64,000 nucleotides of DNA, from NCBI RefSeq assembly GCF_900184245.1, contig NZ_FXXB01000008.1, positions 744,001 to 808,000 of the forward strand. The letters are read 5' to 3'. A program made the position numbers and the translations under genes. Source of the stretch: Brachybacterium massiliense (GTDB lineage Bacteria > Actinomycetota > Actinomycetes > Actinomycetales > Dermabacteraceae). Below, one piece after another: positions 1 to 8,451 of this stretch (position 1 is the stretch's first letter; every line of letters begins with the position of its first letter). Below the pieces are notes generated by a model. The model searched no databases. It was not told where the DNA came from and saw only the letters and a list, made by a program, of their open reading frames with translations.

Positions 1-322
1 GACGCAGCGTCTCGAGTCCGGTGCGGCCGCCGTGCAGGGCGCGCGCATCGAGCATCACGCCGATGGTGCGGGCGGGGTGGGCGAGGCTGCGATACGGGGC
101 GCCGCCCACGAGGGCCTCACCCTCGTCGGCCGTGGCGAGACCGGTGAGGATGCGCAGCGTGGTGGACTTCCCGGCGCCGTTGGGGCCGAGGAAGCCGGTG
201 ACGGTGCCTGGATGGCACACGAAGCTGAGGTCGTCGACAGCGGCGCGGGCGCCGTAGCGCTTGGTCACGCCGCGCACCTCGAGGGTGGGTCCGGCGGCGG
301 CGGAGGGGGTCGTGGTGGTCAT
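1..322 (-). CDS. ABC transporter ATP-binding protein (N-terminal part only)
   Basis: The reverse strand from the ATG at 322 reads 107 codons into the window edge, so the C-terminal two thirds are missing. The visible part has the start of an ABC nucleotide-binding domain: an aromatic A-loop (KRYGARAAVDDL) and a Walker A motif, GPNGAGKSTTLRIL, near residue 50. The later TGLATADEGEALVGG stretch is typical of DrrA/CcmA-type exporters. A GGAGGAG ribosome-binding site lies just upstream. Its permease partner would lie outside the window. The divergently oriented two-component system next door starts 200 bp away and may regulate it, as LiaSR/DesKR-type systems often sit beside such transporters; that link is inference. 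Confidence 0.85.
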   Translation of the reverse strand, partial: MTTTTPSAAAGPTLEVRGVTKRYGARAAVDDLSFVCHPGTVTGFLGPNGAGKSTTLRILTGLATADEGEALVGGAPYRSLAHPARTIGVMLDARALHGGRTGLETLR

Positions 323-510
323 GGCAGAAGGCTCCTCCTCCGCGCCCGGGCGCGGCCACCGACCCCCGGTCAGGCGCGCGCCGACGAAGGTCGGGCGCCG
401 CGTCCCCCTGCGGGAGGACAGGGGCGACCTCCGTCGATCCCGGGGGCGACCTGCGTCCATCCCCGGGCCGCATGCGCGCGGGCGGGAGCGCTCGGCGCAT
501 CGTCCGCCGC

Positions 511-516
511 TACAGT
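511..516 (+). promoter_or_regulatory. -10 element, leaderless promoter of the sensor kinase
   Basis: TACAGT ends six bases before the GTG at 523, which puts the expected transcript start at the start codon itself. This supports the GTG as start over the ATG at 472, which lies upstream of this -10. Confidence 0.5.
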
Positions 517-522
517 TGCCAC

Positions 523-1656
523 GTGGACGTTCAGGGAGCACCCAAGCGAATTCGCTGGCAGGAGGTGCTGCTCCTCGCCGTGGTCACGGCGGAGGCGATC
601 GCGCAGGCGGGGCTCGCGACCTCGTCGATCGAGCTGTGGCGCGCCGGGCTGGTGCTCGCGCTCGGCGCCGCCCTGCTGCCGCGACACCGCCACTGGCGCT
701 GGCTGCTGCCCGTGCTGCTGGTGATCAACGCCGCCGCGATGTCTCTATCCGTGCTGATCATCGTCACCTACTGCTATGCGACCCGCAGCCAGAACCGGCT
801 GCTCACCCTCCTCGTGGCGCTGCTGGCCGTGGCCTCCGGCTCCCTGCCGATGGCGCTGTGGATGGGGCTCGGCCCGTTCATCGGCCTCACCGGCCTGGTG
901 GTGGTGACCCTCATCGTCGCCGCCTCCGCCGCGACCGGCATGTACACCTCGACCCGGCGAGCGTTGCTGGCGCAGCTGCAGAAGCGCGCCGAGCAGGCGG
1001 AGTCCGGCCGGGCCGTCGCCGAGGACCAGGCCCGGCGCGCCGAGCGCACCCGCATCGCGCGCGAGATGCACGACATCGTGGCGCACAAGATCTCCCTGGT
1101 CGCGCTGCAGGCAGGTGCGCTCGAGGTGAACCCCACCCTGGACCGCGAGCAGGTCCAGCAGTCCGCCGGCCTGATCCGGCAGACCGCCACGACCGCGCTC
1201 TCGGAGCTGCGGGAGGTGCTGGGCGTGCTGCGCGGCGACGGGGAGGAGGCGCCGCTGGCGCCCCAGCCCACCTGGGAGGACGTGCGCCGCCTGGTGACCA
1301 CCTCCAAGGACGCGGGCATCGCCGTGGACCTGTTCGACTTCATCGACGATCCGGTGCCCGACCCCCTGGCCCGCACCGCCTACCGCGTGGTGCAGGAGGG
1401 GCTGACCAACATCCACAAGCACGCCCTGCACACCAAGGCACGGGTGGCGCTGATCGGCGAGCCCGGCACCGAGCTGGTGATCGAGGTCAGTAATGTTCTC
1501 CCCAAGGGGTTCACGACGGATCTGCCCGGGGCCCGGATGGGCCTGTCGGGCATCGAGACCCGCGTGACGCACGCGGGCGGCACCATCACGTCGGGCCCCA
1601 CCGACGACGGACGTTTCGAAGTGAGGGCGGTGATCCCGTGGCCGACGGCGACGTGA
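523..1656 (+). CDS. Two-component sensor histidine kinase, LiaS/DesK (HisKA_3) type
   Basis: A membrane sensor kinase of 377 aa. Residues about 13-140 form several hydrophobic membrane segments with no large external domain, which suits sensing within the membrane. A short coiled linker follows, then the HisKA_3 box TRIAREMHDIVAHKISL with the phospho-accepting His near residue 183. A C-terminal HATPase domain carries an N-box-like stretch (VVQEGLTNIHKHA) and a G-box-like stretch (GMGLSGIETRV-like). It overlaps the response regulator gene, so the two are co-translated. The GTG at 523 is preferred because of the -10 element just upstream. The signal is unknown; cell-envelope stress or membrane state are usual for this family. 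Confidence 0.9.
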   Translation: MDVQGAPKRIRWQEVLLLAVVTAEAIAQAGLATSSIELWRAGLVLALGAALLPRHRHWRWLLPVLLVINAAAMSLSVLIIVTYCYATRSQNRLLTLLVALLAVASGSLPMALWMGLGPFIGLTGLVVVTLIVAASAATGMYTSTRRALLAQLQKRAEQAESGRAVAEDQARRAERTRIAREMHDIVAHKISLVALQAGALEVNPTLDREQVQQSAGLIRQTATTALSELREVLGVLRGDGEEAPLAPQPTWEDVRRLVTTSKDAGIAVDLFDFIDDPVPDPLARTAYRVVQEGLTNIHKHALHTKARVALIGEPGTELVIEVSNVLPKGFTTDLPGARMGLSGIETRVTHAGGTITSGPTDDGRFEVRAVIPWPTAT

Positions 1657-2321
1657 CGCGCGTGGGACTGATCGACGACGACTCCCTGGTGCGCGCCGGA
1701 CTGGCGATGATCCTCGGCGCAGACCCGGGGATCGAGGTGGTGGCGCAGGGAGACGACGGCGCCGAGGCGGTGACGCTCGTGCAGAAGCACCGCCCCGATG
1801 TGCTGCTGATGGACGTGCGCATGCCCCGCATGGACGGCATCGCCGCGACCGCCGCGGTCAGCGCCCTGCCCTCCCCGCCCAAGATCATCATGCTCACCAC
1901 CTTCGACATGGACGAGTACGTGTTCCAGGCGCTCGAGGCCGGGGCCAGCGGATTCCTGCTCAAGGACACCCCGCCCCAGGACCTCGCCCGGGCCGTGCAC
2001 GTGGTCGCCGGCGGCGACGCGATGCTCTCCCCCACCATCACCCGGCGCATGCTCTCCCACTTCTCCGAGGCGAACCCCGGCTCCCGCCAGGACCGCCACC
2101 CCGGCCTCGAGCAGCTCACCGACCGCGAGACCGAGGTGCTCGGCGCGGTGGGCGCGGGACTGTCCAACGCCCAGATCGGGATGCGGCTGTTCATGAGCGA
2201 GGCGACCGTGAAGGCGCACGTCTCGAAGATCTTCGCGAAGCTCGACTGCAGCAACCGCGTGCAGATCGCGATCATCGCCCACGAGGCCGGCCTCACCGAC
2301 CTCGACGCCGACCAGGTCTGA
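1638..2321 (+). CDS. NarL/FixJ-family response regulator
   Basis: Cytoplasmic DNA-binding response regulator, partner of the upstream kinase. The receiver domain has the acidic pocket LIDDDS and the phospho-acceptor Asp near residue 59 (LLMDVRMPRMDG), a conserved Thr in MLTTFD, and a Lys in LLKD. The C-terminal LuxR-type helix-turn-helix (about 155-215) reads LTDRETEVLGAVGAG then SEATVKAHVSKI. Two GTG starts are possible: 1638 (227 aa) or 1653 (222 aa). The second overlaps the kinase stop as GTGA, the coupling seen elsewhere in this window, and brings the N-terminus to VTRVGLIDDD. It is a plausible true start. Confidence 0.9.
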   Translation: MADGDVTRVGLIDDDSLVRAGLAMILGADPGIEVVAQGDDGAEAVTLVQKHRPDVLLMDVRMPRMDGIAATAAVSALPSPPKIIMLTTFDMDEYVFQALEAGASGFLLKDTPPQDLARAVHVVAGGDAMLSPTITRRMLSHFSEANPGSRQDRHPGLEQLTDRETEVLGAVGAGLSNAQIGMRLFMSEATVKAHVSKIFAKLDCSNRVQIAIIAHEAGLTDLDADQV

Positions 2322-2471
2322 GCAGGCGGGACGGGGCGGGGCGGCCGCGCCGGGGCGCCACACGGCAGACGGCCCGCCACACGACAGAACGTTCCACGTC
2401 GGTGGTACTTCACGTCGAATGGCCGCGGGAAAGCGAGCAGCACTGCCGGAACAGAAGCGGGCACCGGCACC

Positions 2472-2524
2472 GGCCGATCCGCGCCGGGCGGTCAGCGCTG
2501 GCCGATCCGCGCCGACCGGTCAGC
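2472..2524. repeat. Imperfect 28-bp tandem repeat downstream of the response regulator
   Basis: GGCCGATCCGCGCCG occurs at 2472 and again at 2500, and each copy is followed by a similar CGGTCAG stretch. It lies in the 200-bp gap between convergent genes. No function is evident. Confidence 0.5.
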
Positions 2525-2885
2525 CCCAGCCGAGCTCGTGGAGGCGGTCGTCGCTGATGCCGAACAGGTGGCCGATCTCGTGCAGCACGGTCACCGCGAT
2601 CTCCTCGACCAGGTGCTCGCGGGAGACGGCATGCCGCTGCAGCGGCCCGCGGAAGACGAAGATCCGATCCGGCTGCGCGTAACCATCGAACACACTGCGC
2701 TGATCCAGTGGGATCCCCTCATAGAGTCCCAGCAGCTCCGCACCGCCGGACTGCTCGGGCAGCGGCTCCTCCTCGACCAGGATCGCGACGTTCGCCCGGG
2801 CGATGGCGCGGGCCACCTCGTCGGGCAGCGAATCGAGAGCGTCGTCGACCGCTTCCTCGAACTCCTCACGGCTGATCCGGATCAT
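2520..2885 (-). CDS. Metallopeptidase family protein (minigluzincin-like zincin)
   Basis: A small soluble protein of 121 aa. It has the zinc-binding motif HEIGH at residues 102-106 near the C-terminus, in the context VTVLHEIGHLFGI. This matches the family of about 120-aa bacterial zincin-like proteins (formerly DUF1025), whose substrate is not known. The start MIRISREEFEEA is preferred over the longer in-frame ATG at 2939, because the extra 18 residues are low-complexity and this N-terminus is the family norm. It stands alone, convergent with the two-component operon and divergent from the tRNA-Glu gene. Confidence 0.85.
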   Translation of the reverse strand: MIRISREEFEEAVDDALDSLPDEVARAIARANVAILVEEEPLPEQSGGAELLGLYEGIPLDQRSVFDGYAQPDRIFVFRGPLQRHAVSREHLVEEIAVTVLHEIGHLFGISDDRLHELGWG

Positions 2886-3012
2886 GGAGCCATCGAACCA
2901 TGCCCCGCCCGCGCCATGCCCCGCCCGTGTCGCGTGCACCGCATCACCCGGCCGAGGTGCGGCGAGGAGGCCACGCGGTGGGTATGCTTTCTCCTCGGGC
3001 AGTCATGCCCAG

Positions 3013-3085
<73 letters not shown>

Positions 3086-3226
3086 CGCATCACGGTGCGG
3101 CGGAGACGCGCGCACCGGGAGGCACCGGAGTGCGAGGCGGCTCACAGCAGGTTTGGTCGAGAGCCTCCAGATGTTCCGGTAGAGTTATCCATGTCGAAAC
3201 GAGCAGTCAGCGTGGAGACGACGCAA

Positions 3227-3300
3227 GGCCCTGTAGCTCAGTTGGTTAGAGTGCCGCCCTGTCACGGCGGAGGTCGCCGGTTCAAGCCCGGTCAGGGTCG
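3227..3300 (+). tRNA. tRNA-Asp (GTC)
   Basis: A 74-nt cloverleaf. The acceptor GGCCCTG pairs with CAGGGTC, with discriminator G. The anticodon stem CCGCC/GGCGG encloses CTGTCAC, giving GTC at 3261-3263, and the T-loop is GGTTCAAGCC. CCA is not encoded. A terminator hairpin follows at once. Confidence 0.96.
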
Positions 3301-3309
3301 CCCCCGAGA

Positions 3310-3340
3310 GAAGGCCCCGGAACATCGTTCCGGGGCCTTC
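3310..3340 (+). terminator. Intrinsic terminator after tRNA-Asp
   Basis: A perfect 14-bp stem (GAAGGCCCCGGAAC with its complement) and a 3-nt loop. There is no T-run after it, as is common in this phylum. Confidence 0.85.
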
Positions 3341-3479
3341 CGCATTCCCTGCTCTCTGCGCATAGCGCCCGGCGCACGCCACCCGCGCGCTTCGTGCCCC
3401 GCACGCCCTTCTCGCACCACCGATCGGTCGGCTCAGTGCTCCCGAAGCGTCGGCCTCCCCGGCAGCCCGCCTCTCCCCC

Positions 3480-3485
3480 TACGCT
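3480..3485 (+). promoter_or_regulatory. -10 element, leaderless promoter of the oxidoreductase
   Basis: TACGCT lies six bases before the ATG at 3492, and no ribosome-binding site intervenes. Confidence 0.45.
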
Positions 3486-3491
3486 CGGGGG

Positions 3492-4514
3492 ATGAGCACC
3501 GCACTGCGCAATCACCGCATCCGCCTCGCCTCCCGCCCCCACGGGGAGCCCGTCGAGGCCGACTTCACCCGCGACGTGGTGGAGGTCCCCTCCCCCGACC
3601 CCGGTCAGGTGCTGCTGCGCACCCGCTATCTCTCCCTGGATCCGTACGTGCGCGGGCGCATGAGCGCCGCGAAGTCCTATGCCGCGCCGATGGAGGTCGG
3701 GGACGTGATCGTGGGCGGCACCGTCTCCGAGGTGGTCGAGTCCGCGGCCGACGGCTTCGCGCCCGGCGACACGGTCCTGTCCTACGGCGGCTGGCAGGAG
3801 TACAGCCTCGAATCCGCTGCGCATCTGCGGCGCCTGGACCCGTCGGCCGTGCCGGTCACCACCGCGCTCGGCGTGCTGGGCATGCCCGGCTTCACCGCCT
3901 ACGCGGGTCTGCTCGCGATCGGGAAGCCGCAGCCCGGGGAGACCGTCGCCGTCGCGGCGGCCACCGGTCCCGTCGGCTCCGCCGTGGGCCAGATCGCGAA
4001 GCTGCACGGTGCCCGCGCCATCGGCATCGCGGGCGGTGAGCAGAAGGTCGCGCGGATGCGCGAGCTCGGCTTCGATGCCGCGCTGGATCACCGGGCTCCG
4101 GAGCTCGCGGGCCGTCTGGCCGCGGCTTCGCCCGACGGCATCGACGTGTACTTCGAGAACGTGGGCGGCGCGGTCTGGGACGCTGTGCTGCCCCGGCTGA
4201 ACGAGTTCGCCCGCGTTCCCGTGTGCGGGCTCGCCGCGCTGTACAACGCGACCTCCGCCCCGGAAGGACCGGACCGCAGCGCGCAGCTGATGCGGGAGGT
4301 GCTCTCCAAGAGCCTCACCCTGCGCGGCTTCATCCAGCGCGAGTTCGTGCCCACCATGTTCGAGGACTTCCTGCGGGACATGACCGACTGGGTCGCCTCG
4401 GGGAAGGTGCAGCACACCGAGGACATCACCGAAGGTCTGGATCGCGCGCCGGAGGCCTTCGTAGGGATGCTGCGGGGCCAGAACTTCGGCAAGGCGATCA
4501 TCCAGGTCTCCTGA
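3492..4514 (+). CDS. NADP-dependent oxidoreductase, zinc-free MDR family (CurA/PTGR-like)
   Basis: Cytoplasmic medium-chain dehydrogenase/reductase of 340 aa, the usual length for this branch. The N-terminal GroES-like part carries the family marker YLSLDPYVRGRM (about residues 51-62) and no zinc ligands. The Rossmann part has the nucleotide loop AATGPVGSAVGQIAK near residue 160 and YFENVGG further on, both characteristic of leukotriene B4 dehydrogenase/curcumin-reductase-like enzymes. These reduce the double bond of alpha,beta-unsaturated ketones with NADPH; the substrate here is unknown. It is monocistronic, with its own promoter and a strong terminator. Confidence 0.9.
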   Translation: MSTALRNHRIRLASRPHGEPVEADFTRDVVEVPSPDPGQVLLRTRYLSLDPYVRGRMSAAKSYAAPMEVGDVIVGGTVSEVVESAADGFAPGDTVLSYGGWQEYSLESAAHLRRLDPSAVPVTTALGVLGMPGFTAYAGLLAIGKPQPGETVAVAAATGPVGSAVGQIAKLHGARAIGIAGGEQKVARMRELGFDAALDHRAPELAGRLAAASPDGIDVYFENVGGAVWDAVLPRLNEFARVPVCGLAALYNATSAPEGPDRSAQLMREVLSKSLTLRGFIQREFVPTMFEDFLRDMTDWVASGKVQHTEDITEGLDRAPEAFVGMLRGQNFGKAIIQVS

Positions 4515-4528
4515 GCGCGGCCCGTCGG

Positions 4529-4567
4529 CCGGACCGGCGTGGTGTGCCTTACACCGCGCCGGTCCGG
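4529..4567 (+). terminator. Intrinsic terminator after the oxidoreductase
   Basis: A 17-bp stem with one G-U pair and the 5-nt loop GCCTT, starting 15 bp after the stop codon. Confidence 0.85.
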
Positions 4568-4622
4568 TTGGTCGCACACCTGACCCGGCTGGTACTCTGA
4601 ACCCCGGTCACCTCGTGACCAC

Positions 4623-4695
4623 GGCTCTGTAGCTCAGTTGGTAGAGCGTTCGACTGAAAATCGAAAGGTCACCGGATCGACGCCGGTCGGAGCCA
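4623..4695 (+). tRNA. tRNA-Phe (GAA)
   Basis: A 73-nt cloverleaf. The acceptor GGCTCTG pairs with CGGAGCC, with discriminator A. The anticodon stem TTCGA/TCGAA encloses CTGAAAA, giving GAA at 4656-4658. Unlike the Glu, Asp and Gly genes here, the 3' CCA is encoded (4696-4698). Confidence 0.96.
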
Positions 4696-4700
4696 CCACC

Positions 4701-4732
4701 ACGAAGCCCCCTGGTCCGCCAGGGGGCTTCGT
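4701..4732 (+). terminator. Intrinsic terminator after tRNA-Phe
   Basis: A perfect 14-bp stem (ACGAAGCCCCCTGG and its complement) with the tetraloop TCCG, three bases after the encoded CCA. Confidence 0.85.
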
Positions 4733-4881
4733 CGCGCCCGGGGGCACGACCTCCCGCGGTGCCCGCGCCAGTCCCTCAGTTGCCGACGCTTCCGGCGCCC
4801 GGGAGGATCCTCGCTCCCCGTAGGCTGTGGAGCATGTGCGTCCGGAACGGTCCGGGCACCGACCCTCGAGGAAGGACGACG

Positions 4882-6555
4882 ATGTCATCCGAGAACCCGG
4901 ACCTCCGGATCGCCCAGGCGGCGACGCTCACGCCCATCACCGAGATCGCCGAGGCGGCGGGGGTCCCCGCGGAGGCGCTCGTGTCCTACGGCGCGTACAA
5001 GGCCAAGGTCGATGTGCGCAGGATGACGCCGAGCGGCACGGAAGGGAAGCTCGTGCTGGTCTCGGCCATGTCGCCCACCCCGGCCGGTGAGGGCAAGTCG
5101 ACCACCACCGTGGGCCTGGCCGACGCGTTCTCGCTCAAGGGGCATCGCACGATGGTCGCCCTGCGTGAGCCGGCGCTCGGCCCGATCATGGGGATCAAGG
5201 GCGGCGCCACCGGCGGCGGGCATGCGCAGGTGGTGCCGATGGAGGACATCAACCTGCACTTCACCGGGGACTTCCATGCCATCCAGATCGCGAACAACAC
5301 CCTCGCCGCGCTGATCGACAACCACATCCACCAGGGCAATGCGCTGGGCATCGATCCGCGCCGCATCCAATGGAAGCGCGTGGTGGACGTCAACGACCGC
5401 GCGCTGCGCAAGGCGGTCATCGGACTGGGCGGCCCCGCCCAGGGCGTCCCCCGCGAGGACGGCTTCGACATCGTGGTGGCCTCGGAGATCATGGCGGTGC
5501 TGTGCCTGGCCACCGATCTGCAGGACCTCCAGGCCCGCGTCGACCGGATCGTCGTCGGCTTCACGTACGACCGCTCCCCCGTGACCGTCGCCGATCTGCA
5601 GGTGGGCGGCGCGATCACGATGCTGCTCAAGGACGCGCTGCTGCCCAACCTGGTCCAGACCCTCGGCGGCACCCCCGCCCTGGTGCACGGCGGCCCGTTC
5701 GCGAACATCGCCCACGGCTGCAACTCCCTGGCCGCGACCCGACTGGCGCTCTCGCTCGCGGACATCACCGTCACCGAGGCGGGCTTCGGCTCGGACCTCG
5801 GCGCGGAGAAGTTCCTGGACATCAAGGCACGGCTGGGCGGGCTCTCCCCCGACGCCGGCGTGGTGGTCACGACGGTGCGCGCCCTGAAGATGCACGGCGG
5901 CGTGGCCAAGGGCGACCTCGCCACCGAGGACATCGCGGCCGCGCTCGAGGGCACCGCGAACCTCGCCCGCCACGTGCAGAACATGCGCAAGTTCGGGATC
6001 GAGCCGGTGATCGCGCTGAACCGCTTCCCCACCGACACCGAAGTGGAGCTCGATGCAGTCCTCGCTTGGGCGAAGGAGCAGGGCTTCCGAGCGGCGCTGT
6101 CGGAGGTGTGGGCCAAGGGCGGCGAGGGTGGCCTCGCCGTCGCCGATCAGGTGCTCGCCGCGATCGAGGAGGACGCCCCCGACTTCCACCACCTCTACGA
6201 CCCGGCCGGCGGCATCGAGGAGTCCCTGCGCACCCTCGCGCGGGAGATCTACGGCGCCGACGACGTCGTCTTCGAGGACCGCGCCCCCGCTCAGCTGCGG
6301 ATGCTCAAGCGCAACGGCTGGGACACCCTGCCGGTGTGCGTGGCCAAGACCCAGTACTCCTTCTCCGACGATCCCACCGCGCTCGGCGCCCCCACCGGGC
6401 ATGTGCTGCATGTGCGCGATCTGGTGCCGAAGATCGGCGCGGGCTTCGTGGTCGCGCTGACCGGCGCGATCATGACGATGCCGGGCCTGCCGAAGGAACC
6501 GGCCGCCCTGCGCATGGGCGTCACCGAGTCCGGGGAGTCCGTCGGCCTGTTCTGA
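4882..6555 (+). CDS. fhs: Formate--tetrahydrofolate ligase
   Basis: Converts formate, ATP and tetrahydrofolate to 10-formyl-THF for purine and one-carbon metabolism in the cytosol. At 557 aa it is the usual family length. The P-loop is [17 protein letters not shown] near residues 65-80. Other family signatures are [36 protein letters not shown] and the C-terminal [11 protein letters not shown]. The start at 4882 follows a good ribosome-binding site (GAGGAAGGACG). An in-frame ATG at 4834 sits seven bases after a -10-like TAGGCT and could give a leaderless form 16 residues longer. Confidence 0.95.
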   Translation: MSSENPDLRIAQAATLTPITEIAEAAGVPAEALVSYGAYKAKVDVRRMTPSGTEGKLVLVSAMSPTPAGEGKSTTTVGLADAFSLKGHRTMVALREPALGPIMGIKGGATGGGHAQVVPMEDINLHFTGDFHAIQIANNTLAALIDNHIHQGNALGIDPRRIQWKRVVDVNDRALRKAVIGLGGPAQGVPREDGFDIVVASEIMAVLCLATDLQDLQARVDRIVVGFTYDRSPVTVADLQVGGAITMLLKDALLPNLVQTLGGTPALVHGGPFANIAHGCNSLAATRLALSLADITVTEAGFGSDLGAEKFLDIKARLGGLSPDAGVVVTTVRALKMHGGVAKGDLATEDIAAALEGTANLARHVQNMRKFGIEPVIALNRFPTDTEVELDAVLAWAKEQGFRAALSEVWAKGGEGGLAVADQVLAAIEEDAPDFHHLYDPAGGIEESLRTLAREIYGADDVVFEDRAPAQLRMLKRNGWDTLPVCVAKTQYSFSDDPTALGAPTGHVLHVRDLVPKIGAGFVVALTGAIMTMPGLPKEPAALRMGVTESGESVGLF

Positions 6556-6580
6556 CCCGGCCGCGGGCGGCGCTGTGAGT

Positions 6581-6685
6581 CAGCAGCCCGCTGACGCTGC
6601 CCGCCACCAGCCTGCTGACGTTCCCGGCCAACCGCCCGCTGACGAACCAGATTCAGCGCGATCGTGGTTCGCCAGCGGGCTGTTG
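6581..6685. repeat. Dispersed GCTGACG repeats and an inverted repeat between fhs and the mrp operon
   Basis: Three CC(C/T)GCTGACG-like units lie at about 6586, 6609 and 6632. The first forms a 14-of-16 inverted match (6581-6596) with 6670-6685. The two flanking genes converge here, so a bidirectional transcription stop is possible. No gene is visible in the rest of 6556-6761, which is GGCGGAGCCGAG-type low complexity. Confidence 0.4.
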
Positions 6686-6761
6686 GCGTTGGGGCGGCGG
6701 GGCGGAGCCGAGGGCGGCGGCGGAGCCGAGGGTGGCGGCGGGGCAGGCGCGGCGCTGCGGC

Positions 6762-7352
6762 TCACTGGCGCGGGTCGCGCTCGGCGACCTCCTCGGCCTC
6801 GAGCTCGGTCTCGTCGTCGAGGTCGATGTCGATGACCTCCTCGTCCTCGACGTCCTGGGCGCGGGCCTCGGGCTCGACCCAGTTGGTGTCGGTGAGCGGC
6901 TCGACCGTCTCGATGACCACGTTCTCGGGGAAGCGGTCCTGGGAGTCGTCGGCCATGCCGCGGTGGTCGTCGCCGTCCTCGTCGACGAAGCCGTCCTCGT
7001 CGTCGTCCTCGTCGTCGGAGTCCGCCAGGCGCGGGCTGAGCTCGTCGAAGGCGTAGTCACGGCCGTGCACGAAGCCGCGCCGGAAGGCGGCACGGCCCAC
7101 CATCACGCTCGCGACCGGCACGGTGAGCATCTGCGCGAGCAGCACCACCAGGAGGAACGCCGCGAGCGACCAGGAGCGCGAGACCAGCGCCGCCCCCGAG
7201 AAGACCAACATCAGTCCGAGCACCTGGGGCTTGGAGGCGGCGTGGGTGCGCATCAGCACGCCGTCGAAGCGGTTCAGGCCGATCGCGGAGACCAGGCCCA
7301 GCAGCAGGCCACCTCCGATCAGCACGCCCGCGATGATCTCGATGACGGTCAT
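6762..7352 (-). CDS. mrpG: Na+/H+ antiporter subunit G (MrpG/MnhG/PhaG)
   Basis: Last gene of the mrp operon; it overlaps mrpF by four bases (ATGA). Residues 1-100 carry the three membrane helices of the MnhG family (MTVIEIIAGVLIGGG, a Leu/Val-rich middle helix, and a third with LLVVLLAQMLTVPVAS). The family is normally about 100-120 aa. This protein has 196 aa because of a long, strongly acidic cytoplasmic tail (runs of Asp/Glu such as DDEDDDEDGFVDEDGDD). The complex exchanges cytoplasmic Na+ for external H+. Confidence 0.9.
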   Translation of the reverse strand: MTVIEIIAGVLIGGGLLLGLVSAIGLNRFDGVLMRTHAASKPQVLGLMLVFSGAALVSRSWSLAAFLLVVLLAQMLTVPVASVMVGRAAFRRGFVHGRDYAFDELSPRLADSDDEDDDEDGFVDEDGDDHRGMADDSQDRFPENVVIETVEPLTDTNWVEPEARAQDVEDEEVIDIDLDDETELEAEEVAERDPRQ

Positions 7353-7915
7353 CGCTCCCCCTCCGTGCGCCGATCCTCCTGCGAGCGTTCGAACTCGTCG
7401 TCGAAGCCGCGCCCGCCAGGCTGGGCTCCGAAGCCCTCCTCGTCCCAGTCCTCGAGCGGCTCGCCGGGTCGGTCCGGATCCGAGACGGGATCCGGGTCGG
7501 CGTAGAGGTCGTCGTCCTCCGCGGCGACGGAGCCATGATGCGGCTCCTCCTCCCAGCTGTCCCCCTCGATCGGGTCGAGGTGGATCGCCTCGTGCGGGCC
7601 GGTGCCGGTGCCGGGCTCGGAGGGGTGCGGGGTCAGACGGGTCTGCAACGATTCCTCACGGGCCACGAAGCGGGCGAAGGTGACGGTGCCGATGAAGGCC
7701 ATACCGGTCAGGCTCAGCATCGCCGGCCCCGCCCAGGCGGCCCGGGAGCCGGCGACGTACAGCGCCATCCCCATCAGCACCAGGGTCACCAGGGAGTCAC
7801 TCGAGATCGCGCGGTCCAGGATCGTGGGGCCCACGACCATCCGGTACACCACGCCCAGCGCGGCGAGGGCCAGCAGGGCGCCGTAGATGACCAGCAGCAG
7901 GTCGAATCCGCTCAT
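7349..7915 (-). CDS. mrpF: Na+/H+ antiporter subunit F (MrpF/MnhF/PhaF)
   Basis: A small membrane subunit of the Mrp complex. Residues 1-90 hold three helices with the family signature YRMVVGPTILDRAISSDSLV. The usual length is about 90 aa, but here 188 aa, because a charged Asp/Glu/Pro-rich tail of about 95 residues follows. It is coupled to mrpE upstream and mrpG downstream by four-base ATGA overlaps. Confidence 0.9.
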   Translation of the reverse strand: MSGFDLLLVIYGALLALAALGVVYRMVVGPTILDRAISSDSLVTLVLMGMALYVAGSRAAWAGPAMLSLTGMAFIGTVTFARFVAREESLQTRLTPHPSEPGTGTGPHEAIHLDPIEGDSWEEEPHHGSVAAEDDDLYADPDPVSDPDRPGEPLEDWDEEGFGAQPGGRGFDDEFERSQEDRRTEGER

Positions 7916-8451
7916 CGCAGCCCCGCCTCCTCGAGCACCTCACGCCGCCCGACCGCCCACAGCAGCCGCTCCTCCTGGGCGAGCACGCTCGCGCGCGCCT
8001 TCTCGACGGCCTCGACGGTGCCGGCGTTGAAGGTGTGCAGGAACAGCATGCCCGTGGCGCGCTGCGCCTCGACCACGACGGAGCCCGGGATCAGGGTGCA
8101 CAGCACGCCAGTGAAGGTGAGGAAGAAGTCCGAGCGCGAGGCCATCCGCACCGCGATCACGGAGCTGGGCGGCTGGGGCCCGGGACGGACCGCGTAGTAG
8201 GCGACCTGGATCGCGGAGACCACCACGTCGAACAGGAAGCGCAGCACGAACAGGGTGAAGCGCACGGGGCGCAGGGTCAGCTCGTGGCCCGTGGGCGGCA
8301 TCGGGAAGAGCACGAACACCAGCACGGCGACCGCGATGCCGCCGAGCACGTTCTTGAGGTCCACGCCGCCCCACAGCATGCACCAGAGCACCACGGCGGT
8401 GAGCACCCACACCCAGGAGTGCCGCAGATCGCTGAGCCGTCGCCGGATCAT
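7912..8451 (-). CDS. mrpE: Na+/H+ antiporter subunit E (MrpE/MnhE)
   Basis: A 179-aa membrane protein of the MnhE family. It has two or three N-terminal helices, the family-typical VRPGPQPPSSVIAV region, and then LTFTGVLCTLIPGSVVVEA followed by LFLHTFNAGT. MrpE is needed for full antiport in characterised Mrp complexes. Four-base overlaps couple it to mrpD and mrpF. Confidence 0.92.
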   Translation of the reverse strand: MIRRRLSDLRHSWVWVLTAVVLWCMLWGGVDLKNVLGGIAVAVLVFVLFPMPPTGHELTLRPVRFTLFVLRFLFDVVVSAIQVAYYAVRPGPQPPSSVIAVRMASRSDFFLTFTGVLCTLIPGSVVVEAQRATGMLFLHTFNAGTVEAVEKARASVLAQEERLLWAVGRREVLEEAGLR

